Source: Kuschelorhynchus macadamiae (lineage: Eukaryota; Arthropoda; Insecta; Coleoptera; Curculionidae). From it: a DNA stretch of 64,000 nucleotides. The position numbers were made by a program, and so were the translations under genes. Within the stretch, counting starts at the first letter, position 1. Each line of letters starts with the position of its first letter. Shown here piece after piece: positions 10,490-22,372 of this stretch. The notes under the pieces were generated by a model. That model was given only the letters and a program-made list of their open reading frames with translations. It did not search any database and was not told where the DNA came from. The stretch is taken from positions 1 through 64,000 of the forward strand of contig JAUTXW010000955.1 in assembly GCA_030620095.1 (NCBI GenBank), in the 5' to 3' direction.

Positions 10490-11485
10490 AACATGACAGG
10501 ACATTTTTACCAAAATGGGAGTCAATCCTTTTCGTCGCTTACCAAAAATATTGATAAAAACTTCTGCGTAAACTCCTTTCCATCCTTAATTTCTGGTGAT
10601 GGAATCATCTCCACATCTAAAGCATTTTGCAAAACAATTCGCCGCAAATTCTACCTTAACCTATCCTCTTCACTTCCCTTTCCCTCAGTAAGAGCCATAC
10701 AATATACACGAAATTACCTTCCAGGTTAAAAAGGTACGACATATTCTCAAAACACCTAATAGCAAAAAATTATCTGGGCTTGATGGTATTTCGGTCATAG
10801 TCCGAAAAACCACGCGTCTGGATTGGCCCCTATCCTTACCAGGTTATTCCAATGAAGAGGATATTTTTTCTAAAAGCTAGAAATCTGCTCGTGTACAACC
10901 TGTTCTTAAAATGGAATCCAAAACTCTTCTCTCTAACCACAGATCCACATCAGTTCTTCCAATTATGAGTATGGCAATGGAGAGCTATATCAAAATGATC
11001 TTTTAAATTACCTTGAAAGGTATAAACTTATCCACGACGGGCAATACCTCTTTCGCGACCAAAGACGCAAAGCAGATCTTCTTACCTTCGTAACCCACAG
11101 ACTTATTGTCCATCGAATTCCACAAAGAAACCCAAATTATTGCCCTCGACATATCCAAAGCGTATAAACAAGTCTGGGATGAGGCGCTTCTTAACAAACT
11201 CTCTGCCCATGGTATTTCTCTAAAATTTTGAACTTGGATTGACAGCTTTATTTTCAATAGAAGCATTTCTGTAGTGGTTCACGGTTATTCGTCAAACAAC
11301 GCAGGTGTTCTACAAAGATTAGTGATGGTACATACACTATCCTTCTACAGATCAATGTTTTTTTCTACCAGCAATCCACTTCACTTCAATATGCCATTTC
11401 CCAAACCTGTCTCTAAGACTAAAATTGATGATAGGCATAGAGTAATGACTATCCTATAGTCGAATGCGGTTTTATCGTGCGGGTC
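10490..11485 (+). pseudogene. Jockey/CR1-like retrotransposon reverse transcriptase relic
   Basis: Plus-strand blocks read FSSLTKNIDKNFCVNSFPSL, VRHILKTPNSKKLSGLDGIS, LLNYLERYKLIHDGQYLFRD and RRKADLLTFVTHRLIVH. Later comes VVHGYSSNNAGV with the fragment FFSTSNPLHFNMPF. This is the order of the fingers and palm of a non-LTR reverse transcriptase (NSKKSSGPDGI, then the F-RKGRST block, then the region after the missing YADD). Many stops and frameshifts lie between the blocks, and the catalytic YADD box is not intact. The end (DDRHRVMTIL) corresponds to the start of the 21600 fragment. The C-terminal remainder is probably the relic at 14320-14998. Confidence 0.8.
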
Positions 11486-12029
11486 CAAAGGTCACCGACA
11501 TTATGTATCAAATCAGAAAACACAGTAAATACCAAATTGTTGTGTGATTCTTTTTTCGAGCTATTAAATCTCGATGAGTTATTTACAAATATACAGGGAG
11601 AAAGAAAATATTTTTTTTTATTGTATTACGCAATATTATTAAGATAGCCACTTAATATTATTTTATATATTAAATGCCGAGGAAAATTCGCTAAATATGT
11701 ATTTGGTTAAAATTTTTTTGGTTGGCAAAAACAAAAATACATAAAATGGCAAGCGCCTTAATAAAGTCGGAAGGCGGTTCGAATCAGTGGAACAATCGGG
11801 ATATGTTCTGTTTGTACAGCCACTTAATGAAAGTGAGATTTTTTTATCAATCACCAAAAATTATGAGCCCCGCTTGACCTAAAAATCTAACCATCATTGT
11901 CATTGTCATTTATTTAAATGCAGGCCACCCCTGTGCAAAGAAAAACTTGTTTTTTTTGTATTGTGATTACAAAAAAAATTTATTTTGCAAAAATATTATA
12001 CACTTTTGTTAAAAACACAAGATAATTAG
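11486..12029. other. No gene recognised
   Basis: AT-rich sequence. A 64-codon frame at 11663-11857 (-) has no recognisable domain. Confidence 0.45.
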
Positions 12030-12522
<493 letters not shown>

Positions 12523-12654
12523 AAAAATTTACTTATTTTAAACACGCTTTAAAATTGGAACAAGTATTCTACAATTATTTATTTATTGCCTACAAAATTA
12601 CAAATGTACTAAAAAAGTAAGCAAAAAAATGGTGTCAAATCTAATAAAAAAAAT

Positions 12655-12905
12655 TTTAAATTAAAATTCACTAGCTAATATCCAGGAGTCAGTGGTAAAA
12701 GCTCTGAGAATCGGTATAAGGAATGTACAGAAACTTGTGCATGAAAAAAAAACATAATTTACTTCTAAAGAAGATTAAGAAATGTACACGAAAAAATCCA
12801 AAGGCAAAAGACTTAAGTTACAATGCAAAAATGGATATTCATAACGCAATCTATAATTTATACACGTCAAAGACTAATATAATCCTTCAGAAACATTTTA
12901 ATATT
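12655..12905 (+). pseudogene. Sailor-like (DD82E) transposase HTH fragment, inverted relative to the next relic
   Basis: The plus-strand translation contains RIGIRNVQKLVHEKKHNLL, KKIKKCTRKNPKAKDL and IHNAIYNLYTSKTNI. These match the minus-strand relic at 13774-14082 (SIRTVQKIMHEKEHNLLPKK and following) closely. It is a partial N-terminal fragment with a duplicated origin, lying back to back with the C-terminal end of the other copy at 12912. Confidence 0.75.
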
Positions 12906-12911
12906 ATAGAC

Positions 12912-14082
12912 TAAAAAATATCATCATCACTTAAAAAGTCCTCATCTTCTGAGTCGTTCTCAAATGGCGCAATGATCATTGGTGCTATTTCGACATCTAG
13001 AGTACTATAATAATATAATTTAATAAATCTTGCCAAACAATTTGCACTTCATCTGATGTAAGACCATCGTTCACGTGTTTTTCGTAATATGATTTTTGCC
13101 CCAGCCCATATTAATTCTATTGCGTTAAACTGGCAATGGCATCTACGGCATATATTGTTGGTTTTTTAATAGATTTTGCCATTAAAAGAATTTCTAGTTT
13201 CAGCATATTGGGTAAAGGATTTTGTTTTTGTTTTATTAGCCCGTCATAAATATCACTTTTCTTCCAGGATGAAGTAGGTTGTTTATTTAAGATTCTTGAA
13301 TGATAATATGCATTATCCAGAATGATTAAAGATGGAGCATTTAAATTTGGAATCACTTGTTCTTTTAACCACTTTTCACAGTTCACAGTTCATATTATCA
13401 TGGTGGTCCATACTTTTGGATGTTAAAGAAAACCAAAAACTTAAACCTGGGAGAAATCCTGTTGAAGAACCTGCATGCAAAATGATGAACCGTTTTCCCG
13501 TTCCACATCCCTTTTTTCTCTTGACACCTTTTACAGACTCGTTCTGCAAGATTTCGAATCACTTCAATTAGAAAATATGCAAGTCTCGTTTAAAAATACC
13601 ACTTTTCTAAATTTTGAATTAACATTTTTTGTGTATTTCTTTAAAAACTGGATACGCTGACTTGCTATATGTGGCAACTCTCATAAAAATCTTCGATTAC
13701 AGTCCTTTTTATATCCAAAACCCAACATTTTTATTAATTTTGATAACGATTTTAGTCCAATTTCCAATATGTTTCAATTTTTTAAAGCTTCTTTTAAAAC
13801 TTGAAGGGTTATATTAGTTTTTAATGTGTATAAATCGTAAATTGCATTACGAACATCCACTTTTACATGGTCACTTAAATCTTCTGCCATTGGCTTTTTT
13901 CGTGTACATTTCTTAATCTTCTTCGGTAGTAAATTATGTTCTTTTTCATGCATAATTTTCTGCACAGTCCTTATACTGATTCCCAGAGCTTTTGCTACTG
14001 TCTCCTGGATATTGGCCGGTGAATTTTCATTTTCGTAACATTTTATTAGATTTAATACCATTTTTTTCGCTCGTGGATGCAA
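12912..14082 (-). pseudogene. Sailor-like (DD82E-type) transposase relic
   Basis: Read on the minus strand from Met at 14082. The N-terminal HTH is GISIRTVQKIMHEKEHN followed by a basic hinge (KKIKKCTRKKP). A middle block reads GTGKRFIILHAGSSTGFLPG and DHHDNMNCEKWLKEQVIPNL. The second catalytic block is LIILDNAYYHSR, followed by SSWKKSDIYDGLI. After a frameshift near 13145 the sequence reads CHCQFNAIELIWAGAK, the third catalytic block with Glu. The C-terminus is acidic (ENDSEDEDFLSDDDIF) and ends at a TAG at 12912. Part of the region before the third block is deleted. The family name rests on these motifs and on the 82-residue spacing counted in the sister relic at 36200-38387. Confidence 0.78.
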
Positions 14083-14319
14083 AAAACCCGAAAGTTGTTT
14101 CTTATTACTTATTTTGTTACTGACTTGTCAACCTAACTTTGAAGCGACATCGCTCAAAGATTTTTGCGACTGCTGATATTTATATGTTTATCCTCTTTTT
14201 TCATATGAAAATATCATAGGACTATCTAATTCATCTTCCGGATTTTATGCGGAGGATATGATTACACGTAATAAAAGAAAAACAAACTTAAAAAGATAAA
14301 TCGTATAACCCGCTAAACC

Positions 14320-14998
14320 CGATAAAACTGCTTTTGTCTATATCTCACAAATTATCTTCAAATACCCACATCATTCAAATGGAAAATCAAATGCAGGAAA
14401 CCAAAAATTCTGTTAGTCTAGTTGGTATCACTTTTCATAAAGCTCTTTGCTGGCACGATAACATCACCTCAATTGCCACAACAGCCGCGAAGAAATTGGG
14501 TTTCCTTTCCCGAGTTAAAAAATACTTTTCTTCTACCAAGTCGTATACCCTCTACACCTCGCAAATCAGACCCAGCCTTAAGTACTGCTCGCACATATCC
14601 TTAAATCCTTAATATTCTGGAATTTGTCTAACGAAGAGTTATTTGTCTAATTGAGGATCCAAACATCACAAGGAAGTTTGCTTGACAGAGCATTGTCGAA
14701 TTCTGAAAGATCTGTCTCTGTTTTATAGAAACAACCGCAGATTCTGTTTTAAGGAATCATCCATCATGCTTTCCTTAGTTATGCCTGTCTTGGTATTACC
14801 ATCCAACTGCCAAGACCAAGGACCTACTACGACCTCTACTTTGTTCGCTCCTCTATTCTTAGAGAGTGTCCCGATTATGGAATGTATTACCAGCAATTCT
14901 CCATTGCAGTCTTTAAATCTCGCATCAATAAACTTTTCTTGTCACCAACCACGGTACCTAGTGCTTAGGCCTTCAGCTTTCGTTGTCTGCCCATAGAT
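14320..14998 (+). pseudogene. Jockey-like retrotransposon C-terminal relic
   Basis: Blocks read LSSNTHIIQMENQMQETKNS, SLVGITFHKALCWHDNIT, AAKKLGFLSRVKKYFSSTKS, YTLYTSQIRPSLKYCSHI and, in another frame, EHCRILKDLSLFYR. This is the thumb and C-terminal region after the YADD box in non-LTR reverse transcriptases. Stops and frameshifts interrupt it near 14612 and 14660. The same region recurs at 21600-22372. It begins roughly where the relic at 10490-11485 stops, allowing for a gap of several dozen bases, so both are probably one element split by later insertions. Confidence 0.8.
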
Positions 14999-14999
14999 A

Positions 15000-16740
15000 A
15001 AAAAATTGTTAATAGGCAAATATATGTCAAATGGGGCAAACAATCAATTACAGTTGCAATCGCTTACATTGTAATAAACAAAAATTACACTGCACTTATA
15101 TTAATTCAAAGGTTTTATCTATTGACCAATTTATGATTTTAATGTATCAATATTTAAACGTCAAAAATACCATTTTATGCAATTAGTAAGTAAGAATTAC
15201 ACGAAAAATGGTGAAACGGGTACTTTATTGCAATATAAGCTGATTGTGAAATTGAAATAAAATTAACAAAATTCGATTTTTTTTTAAATCATAGCATAAT
15301 AAATGTTTACTTGTTTTGAAAATAAATCGCATATTTCGCCAGTCCAGTTGAATAAGCATGAAAGCAAATAGTTCTTTTCCTAACAGGTGCGAAGTATAGT
15401 GTTTTTCCGCGCGCGACTGCAGTTGTACAGTCAGCTAAGTGCGTAAAAAACACTTTCCGCAAGAGTTAGGAACGAAATTTTTTTCTACGAGCGTGACGAA
15501 AAAAATCATTTTAACCATATGGTTTTTATTTTAAACAACAAGCAGAAATAATAAAATATAAATTATTATTTATTATTTACAATTTTTATAGTAAATGAAT
15601 GGCTTGCCGCTTTTTGAAGACTGATAGATGATGTCAATAAATTTTGAGTTCTGGAGAACCCTAAGGTGGGTACAGTCGAAGTATATTCTATCTGATCATT
15701 TTCAAGAATTTTATTGGAAGACGGCAAGATCAAGTCAGTTTGGAAGGTGCTGGAATATTAGGTTAGGTTAACATGTATTTTTCTGTAGAATCTTGTATTT
15801 TTTTATCATTTACCTCACGATGTTTGAGTAAACTCCCACTAGAATGATTTTTTGATTACGGAATCTGGTAAAATTTCGGTTAATCTAACCATCGCCGATT
15901 TTTATAATTTGTGGTAGATTTTAGAGCGCTAATCATGAATCAGATGTTATCAACGACGTTTCGTTCTCGAGTTATTAATCATCAAAGTTTATAATACATT
16001 TCTAGTATTTCTCCCTTCTTTTCACAAATATTTCAAATAATTGTGTACAAAACCGTTAGAAGTGACAATAAAACTACAGAAATTGTATATATTATTTGAT
16101 TTTTTTCATTATTTTATATAAAAAACCATTATGGCAAATTAATATTTGACATTTAGGAAAAGAGGTTAGATTGAAAACTAGGAAATCATAATATACTCGA
16201 TAAATACATGGAAACTTTTGTAAATGGAAAATCGAGTTTGTTGTAAGTTTTTGGTGTAAAATGACACGATTAAAGAAAAAATATGTACGTCGTCATATAT
16301 AGTGGTCGTGACGTTAACGTAAATTCCTGCCTATTACTAGATTTTTTTTAAGTTTCAGGACACTTTTTAGCAATGAATATCTTGAGCAAAGCGTATTTGG
16401 CTTACACGTCTTGAAAGATTTACAAAATAAGCCAGAAAGACTTCTTCCTATAAACTTTTTGTACCTTTTTCTGCACACCAATTTAACACTAAATAAATAA
16501 CACTTTTTATTTTTCTTCACACCTGAGTTTAAACGTTTCAGGCAAACCAATATCAAGTGGCTGGAGTCTATGAGTACAGTGATGAGAAAATGAAATGATA
16601 TGCACACCATTTTGCCAAGTTAAATTAGTAGCCCTATACTTTTCGTATGGAATAGCTTGTATGTTTATCTAATAGCAGTAGCATTAGATTATGTATCTAG
16701 CTCTTGAAAAGATAATAACACGAACACTTATTACCGAAAA
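15000..16740. other. No gene recognised; contains one imperfect inverted repeat
   Basis: Mostly AT-rich non-coding sequence. At about 15375-15412 the sequence CTAACAGGTGCG...AGTGTTTTTC is mirrored by the complement of about 15445-15478 (GAAAACACTTTCCGCAAGAGTTAG-like). The two arms surround a short GC-rich core, GCGCGCGACTGCAG. A 98-codon frame at 16314-16610 (-) has no recognisable domain. Confidence 0.5.
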
Positions 16741-16744
16741 AGTA

Positions 16745-16865
16745 GGCTTCCGAATTGGCCTCTATTCTTACTAGATTACTCCAAGTGTCCTATAATACAG
16801 GCATTTTACCTAAAACCTGGATGTCTGCTTTTGGACAGCGTGTTCCCAAAAATAACAAATAATAT
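16745..16865 (+). pseudogene. Small Jockey-like reverse transcriptase fragment
   Basis: One frame reads SELASILTRLLQVSYNTGIL followed by PKTWMSAFGQRVPKNNK. This is the region after the P-GPDGI block in Jockey-type reverse transcriptases (typically ELAPILT...F..G.FP..WK.A.V.PVPK). Only about 40 codons survive. Confidence 0.75.
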
Positions 16866-17380
16866 TTTATGACCTATCAAACATTTTGAGAAGAAGCACC
16901 GTTTTTTGAGATATTTTCTCACAAAGTTTTTTTTCTGAATTGCGTTAAAAAAATCACGAAAGGCAGAAAAATCGAATCTTCGGAAACTAATATCACCACA
17001 AGTTCTGAAAAAAACAAGATATTTTTCCGGAAGAGGTGTATTGATAACTAGATGGCAAACAAAATACCCAATGTTCTGCATTTGTCCAGATTAATTTGTC
17101 TATAACTGACAAAGTATTAGCACAGTATCCGATACTGTGGTATAAGGAAGTTTTGGATGCCACTTAATAAAGTTTTTCTTGAATGCCTATTCTAGTATCT
17201 ATTTTCTATCTAATTACAAGAAAATTAAACAATAAATAACAAAGATAGGACATTAGATTTTTTTTCATGAAATGAAATTTTTGATTTTTAACTTTGAAGT
17301 GGCCCAAAAAATTACATAAATGCACGAAATTATTTAACATACTACGTGTACTCTTAAGTATGTAAATCTATACACGTAAG

Positions 17381-17426
17381 GTTGCGATATTTAGTGCAAT
17401 TGGCAAATTGCACTAAATATCGCAAC
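17381..17426. repeat. Perfect 21-bp hairpin with a 4-base loop
   Basis: GTTGCGATATTTAGTGCAAT-T at 17381-17401 is followed by the loop GGCA and then its exact reverse complement at 17406-17426. It is not next to any recognised gene. It may be the residue of a MITE or a replication-slippage palindrome. Confidence 0.9.
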
Positions 17427-17673
17427 TAAATCAAATTGGTCAAATATCATCTGACCAAATGCAGAATTTTAGAAGAAAAAATTGCCCCTTTGGTTTTCTA
17501 TAGCTACACCTTTCACCTTCAAAACGTTTTTTTTTTTAATTCAGATGTCATAATTTTTACGGAAGTTACATAAAATTTATATTCTAAAGATTCGAATTTT
17601 CTGCTTACGTTCCTGTTTTTGAAAGAAATTAAAGAAAATTTTATTAGCCAATATAAGTATATAAAAAGAATTT

Positions 17674-18225
17674 TAAGAGCCTCCAAAATTTTTAGGTAAT
17701 TTAGCAGTTTTTTTTCTGATAGGACAGAGTCAAGTGCCGTTAGTGGACTTTTAATTTGTTGAGCTTTATAGAGCGTTTCTACTTTTTCTAATTTTCAGCC
17801 CAACGATAGTTTTGGCCGGGTAGATATTTAAATCCACTCTCTTAATCATGATTTGGTAAAAGAGCGGTTTTTTATAAAATATGTGAATAAGTAATACTAT
17901 TGTTAGTTTGATTATTTTTTGAATTCTCCTAAATAAAAATATTCTTATGTTAAGAACCTCCAAAATTTTTAAGTAATTTAGCAGTTTTATTTTTTCATAG
18001 GACAGGGTCAAGTGACGTTAGTGGGCTTTTGATTTGTTGAGCTTTATAGAGCGTTTCTACTTTTTCTAATTTTCAGCCCAACGATATTTTTGGCCGGGTA
18101 GATATTTAAATCCACTCTCTTAACTACTATTTGGTAAAAGAGCTGTTTTTTATAAAATATGTGAATAAGTAAAACTATTGTTATTTTGATTATTTTTTGA
18201 ATTCTCCTAAATAAAAATATTCTTC
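17674..18225. repeat. Two-copy tandem duplication, unit 277 bp
   Basis: 17674-17950 is repeated directly at 17951-18225 with about a dozen differences. Shared blocks include CCTCCAAAATTTTTA, TTGTTGAGCTTTATAGAGCG, CAGCCCAACGATA and GGCCGGGTAGATATTTAAAT. No coding sequence was seen. An 81-codon minus-strand frame at 17766-18011 spans the junction and is not conserved between copies. Confidence 0.92.
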
Positions 18226-18246
18226 TGATAACATTATATATTTTCT

Positions 18247-18249
<3 letters not shown>

Positions 18250-18299
<50 letters not shown>

Positions 18300-18305
18300 A
18301 TATAT
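18250..18305. repeat. (AT)n microsatellite, short
   Basis: About 55 bp of alternating AT directly following the tandem duplication. Confidence 0.95.
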
Positions 18306-19201
18306 CTAGTTTATTATTATTAAAATCGATGTGCACCCCCTCTAGAATAATTCGTGCCCCAAATAGCCCCCCAAAATCTATTTTTGTCTACATCCCTATT
18401 TCATACTAATATGTAATTGTTCTCAAAGTGGTATGCAAGCAGACATGTTTTCTGATAAATATGCGCTATTTCTACCAACGAAATTTTTAGTATATTGGCA
18501 ATGGTTCATCCTGAAAAAAATTTATAAAACTAGATTTTTTTTGTCAAATAACACGATCGTAGATAAAATGTTTCATGTACATTATGCATTCAGATTTACT
18601 AAAAATTTTCAGAAGTATTTTTAATATGTTATATAGGTAAGTACTTAAATGTTTAAAAACAAAACCAAATCTCAGTTTTAGCTTTGCTAATTTTTAAACG
18701 CAACTTCATTTTTAAAGAGCATCTACTTTCTCCAAGAGAAGAGAATTATAAAAAAATTCTTTTAGGAATTATCAAGACAATTTTAGACTATTAAGTATAC
18801 AAAATAGTTATCAAAAAGGGGTTAACAAAAGTTATTAACATTTGGTCGAGTATTATATGACTTTTGACTTTCACCAATTCTAAACTAAGGAATAAGTCAA
18901 AAGTCAAACATATCCAAGCATCAATATGTTAATTATTGTTCTTTGTGTTTTCTTGAGACGAAATAAAAGATGGTATGTATTTATATCTACAAGATGGACG
19001 ATTTCCTATATATTAAAAGTTGAGAATAGACGAGAATCTCGTCTCGTCTCGACCCCTTCATTCTCGTCTCGAGTGTCGAGAGTCAATGGTGGTGTCGAGA
19101 CGAGTCGAGAGATCGTCGAGACGGGAGTAGAAATTTTGTCTCATCTTTCGGCATCTCTAAGAGTATAAGTTCAACGAATTCCATGGAGGTAGTGCATTAT
19201 A
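18306..19201. other. No gene recognised; TCTCG-rich patch at 19030-19130
   Basis: Between about 19030 and 19130 the sequence is built from GTCTCG, GAGACG, TCGAGA and GTCGAG words in both orientations, giving a degenerate GTCTCGA-type low-complexity patch. A small frame at 18926-19168 crosses it, and its composition follows the repeat. Nothing else is recognisable. Confidence 0.55.
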
Positions 19202-19209
19202 TTCTATAC

Positions 19210-21580
19210 CAGCCATGTCAAACATGCGGCACAGTGAGCATTTTTCTGCGGCCCAAATCAGTTTTGAAAACAGCCAGATAATGCGGCCCGCGAACAACGA
19301 TTGGTATAATAAAATGTACAATTGTACATAGTGCCATCTATGTTTAGGAGGATGAGCTACACATACTCAACCTAAAACCTAAAGCCAAACGTTATCTGGC
19401 TTGTTCCATGAAATTCTATGGCGCAAAAACACAGGTGACGCTATCTGAACATTCTGGAAAGAACTCGAGAAATCACAAGCCGTGTTCGATTGAGCTCAGT
19501 ATTTAGTTAGTTATGAGTCAGTTGCAATAGAATTTCGAGTTGAGTTGCGCACTTATTGTTACAACACTTAACAGTACTTATTATAATTTATTTCGGATAC
19601 ATGTCTCTTTCAAAACCAAGTGGAAGTAAGAGGAAACCTCTAGATGAGCATAGTATCTTTCAAGGAAAGTGGCAATTCGAGTTTTATTTGTTTCATTTGT
19701 AATAGTACAGTCGGTGTCCCAAAATTATATAATATAAAACGCCACTATGATATTCATAAAACTATGTTTGACAAGTATACAGGCGTGGTCAGAAACGAAA
19801 AGTTAAATAAGTTAAAATCACGGTTGAAAGATCAGCAGCTTATGTTTACACGTCCAAAGCAAGAAAATGAATCTGTCCTTTAAGCGAGCTACGTACTATC
19901 GGAGTTGATAGCGAAACACTCAAAACCATTTGTTGAAGGTGAATTTATAAAAGAGTGCCTTGTAAAGGCCGCGGAAATTGTAAATCCCGGGAGCGTGAAG
20001 GCATTTCAAAATATATCCTTGTCCCGTAATACTATCGCTGAAAGATTTAATGAAATGGCTGCCAATATAAGTGATCAGATAAAAACAAAATTAGACTCTT
20101 TCATTGCATTTTCTATTGCCGAATGAATGACAAAAGTACGGATGTGTGTGGTGTGGCGCAACTCGCTGTTTTTCTTCATACGGTTGATACAGATATCAAT
20201 GTGTATAAAGAATTACTGGAATTAGTACCATTGCATAATACAACAACTGGGAAGGATATTTTCAATGCTGTTTATGGACTTCTGCAAAAGTACAATTTAG
20301 ATTTGTCAAAACTGTGTTCCGTTGCAACAGACGGAGCTCCTTCAATGACTGGAGTAAAAAATGGCTTCGTTAAAATATTACAGACAAAGATCAGAGAAAC
20401 GGGCAGTGACAAACCAGATTTTCATCATATTCATTCTATAATCCACCAAGAAGTTTTATGCTCAAAAGTGATCAAGTTGGAAAGTGTTTTAAAGTCCGTG
20501 AAAAAAATTATAAACTTCATAAAGTCACTAGGACTTAATCAGCGACAGTTTTCTGCATTTTTACGTGACTTAGAAAATGAGTACACTGATTTACCATATT
20601 ATGCAGAGGTGCGATTGCTTTCGTGTTCTGTAGTACTCTACCGGTTTTGGAAACTCAAAGAGGAAATACGCGTTTTCATGAAAACAAAAGGAGAAGATGT
20701 TAGCTTATTATGCGATGTACCTTTTTTACAAGATCTTTCATTTATGGCAGATATCACAAAACGCTTCTCGGAGTTAAATTCGAAATTGCATGGACTACGT
20801 CAAGTTATTACAGATATGCATAATCATGTGAAAGCTTTCAAGTGTAAGATGATGTTGTGGGAAAGAGAGTTAGCAGAGGATAATCTGTCACATTTTCTGA
20901 TTTATAAGGCATATCAGGAAAGCACAAGTGTCCCAGTATCATACAAAATATATTCAGAGAAAATGAGAAGCCTTCTGGTAGAATTTGAGAAGCGTTTTCA
21001 GGATTTTAAGGCCCAAGAAAACAAATTTTCTCTATTTACTGGTCTTTTCACTATCGATATTGATAAAGTTCCCCCTTATTTGCAAGTGGAAGTAATTGAG
21101 ATTCAGTGTCAGACGCATTTAAAACAAAAATTTGATAGTGTTGGTACATTCGAATTTTATAAGTACTTGCCTGTTCAATACCAAGAAATGAGTAAATTTG
21201 TCTGTAAAATCCTGTCAATGTTTGGAAGTACCTATAAGTGTGAACAACTATTTTCTTTGATGAAAGGAAACAAATCTCCCGCAAGATCGCGATTGGCGGA
21301 CGTACACTTGGACGCAGTTTTAAAAGTTATTTCCGCTGATAAATTCGCGCCACAAATAGACAACTTAATTAAAGACAAAAGATGTCAAATATCTGGCAAA
21401 AGAATTTAATGTTTGTAGTCTTTTGTAATGTCCTTTTTATTGGAAAGTCAGTAAACAGACTTGTCCTATAATAGTACTTTTTCTCAAGATTTTCAGTAGT
21501 TTGTCTTCTTTAAGATAAGGTTTTGTGGCCCACCTAGTCGATGGTCTTCATGCTTTTGGCCCACCAGTTTGACATGGTGG
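19210..21580 (+). mobile_element. hAT element of the ZBED/GTF2IRD2-like type with TIRs and 8-bp duplication
   Basis: The left end CAGCCATGTCAAAC (19210) and the right end, complement of CCACCATGTCAAAC (ending 21580), form 14-bp TIRs with 12 matches. They are flanked by TTCTATAC (19202-19209) and CTCTATAC (21581-21588), an 8-bp target duplication with one change. Subterminal GCGGCCC and TGGCCCACC motifs are also shared in inverted form. The element is 2371 bp and carries one broken transposase gene. The good duplication suggests a fairly recent insertion, though the gene is dead. Confidence 0.85.
19644..21409 (+). pseudogene. hAT transposase, GTF2IRD2/ZBED5-like, with one stop and one frameshift
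   Basis: The frame from 19644 encodes a BED-type zinc finger: FICFICNSTVG, then NIKRHYDIH. An in-frame TAA at 19881-19883 is followed by ASYVLSELIAKHSKPFVEGE. A one-base frameshift near 20120 leads to NDKSTDVCGVAQLAVFLHTV, which holds the first catalytic Asp region. Further blocks are CSVATDGAPSMTGVKNGF (second Asp), FHHIHSIIHQEVLC, LNQRQFSAFL and VRLLSCSVVLYRF, where the family has VRWLS, so the Trp is lost. The C-terminal dimerisation block is FGSTYKCEQLFSLMKGNKS. Three adjacent frames (to 19883, 19905-20126, 20123-21409) together make about 590 codons, close to full length. Confidence 0.88.
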
Positions 21581-21599
21581 CTCTATACTATACTATAGT

Positions 21600-22372
21600 A
21601 TAGAGACTGAGACTGTAATTGATATTAAGCGTAGAGTAATGACTTTATCTCTGACGGAAGACCACATTAAAAATCGTAGAATGGGGAGCAAAGAATCTTG
21701 TGCAGTTAAACGTCACTAAAACACAATCATATTTACTATCTCACAAATTATCTTCAAATACCTACACCATTCAAATGAATAATCATATGCTTGAAGCCAA
21801 AAATTCTTTTAGCCTAGTCGGTATTAATGTTCAGAAAGATCTTCGTTGACATGATCACGTCAAGTCAGCAGCCGCGAAGAAATTGAGTTTTCTTTTCCAA
21901 GCACGAAAATACTTTTCTTCTGCCAAGTTGTATACTCTTTATACTTCGTAAATCAGAATGAAGGAAAAGCAGTTCGCCTGACTGATGATCCAACTATCAC
22001 AAGAAGCTCGCATGGCTAGAGCTTCGTCGAACTGTAGGCGACCTGTATATGTTTTACTTTACTTTGTTAGATACTACCACCGATTCTGTTCTCATGAATT
22101 ATTATCCATTAGGCCCTTCTTAGTCATTCTTGCCAGGAAGACACGAGCATCGACCCATATGCATCCTTTCACCGTACAACTGCTAAGCCCAGGACCTCCC
22201 ACTTTGCTCGCTCCTTCATTTCCAGAGTTTCCGATTATGCAATGTGTCAGCAGCAAACGCTTTTCTCTCTTCTCCGAATCTGCAAGTTTTTAAAACTTGC
22301 ATCATTAAACTTTCCCTGTGTTCACTTAAAGCAACCCTTCGACATTCGGGGTCTGCTCATAGTTAAAAAAAA
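21600..22372 (+). pseudogene. Jockey-like retrotransposon C-terminal relic, second copy
   Basis: It matches the relic at 14320-14998 at DNA level, for example in CTCACAAATTATCTTCAAATAC and ATACTTTTCTTCTACCAAG versus ATACTTTTCTTCTGCCAAG. Protein blocks include NSFSLVGINVQKDLR, AAAKKLSFLFQARKYFSS and TVQLLSPGPPTLLAPSF. It begins just after the hAT target duplication and ends near a GHSTFGVCS-like tail at 22372. Stops and frameshifts are numerous. Confidence 0.78.

Noticed and set aside
17766..18011. 81-codon minus-strand frame over the tandem duplication
   Set aside because: Frame is not shared by the two repeat units and shows no domain.
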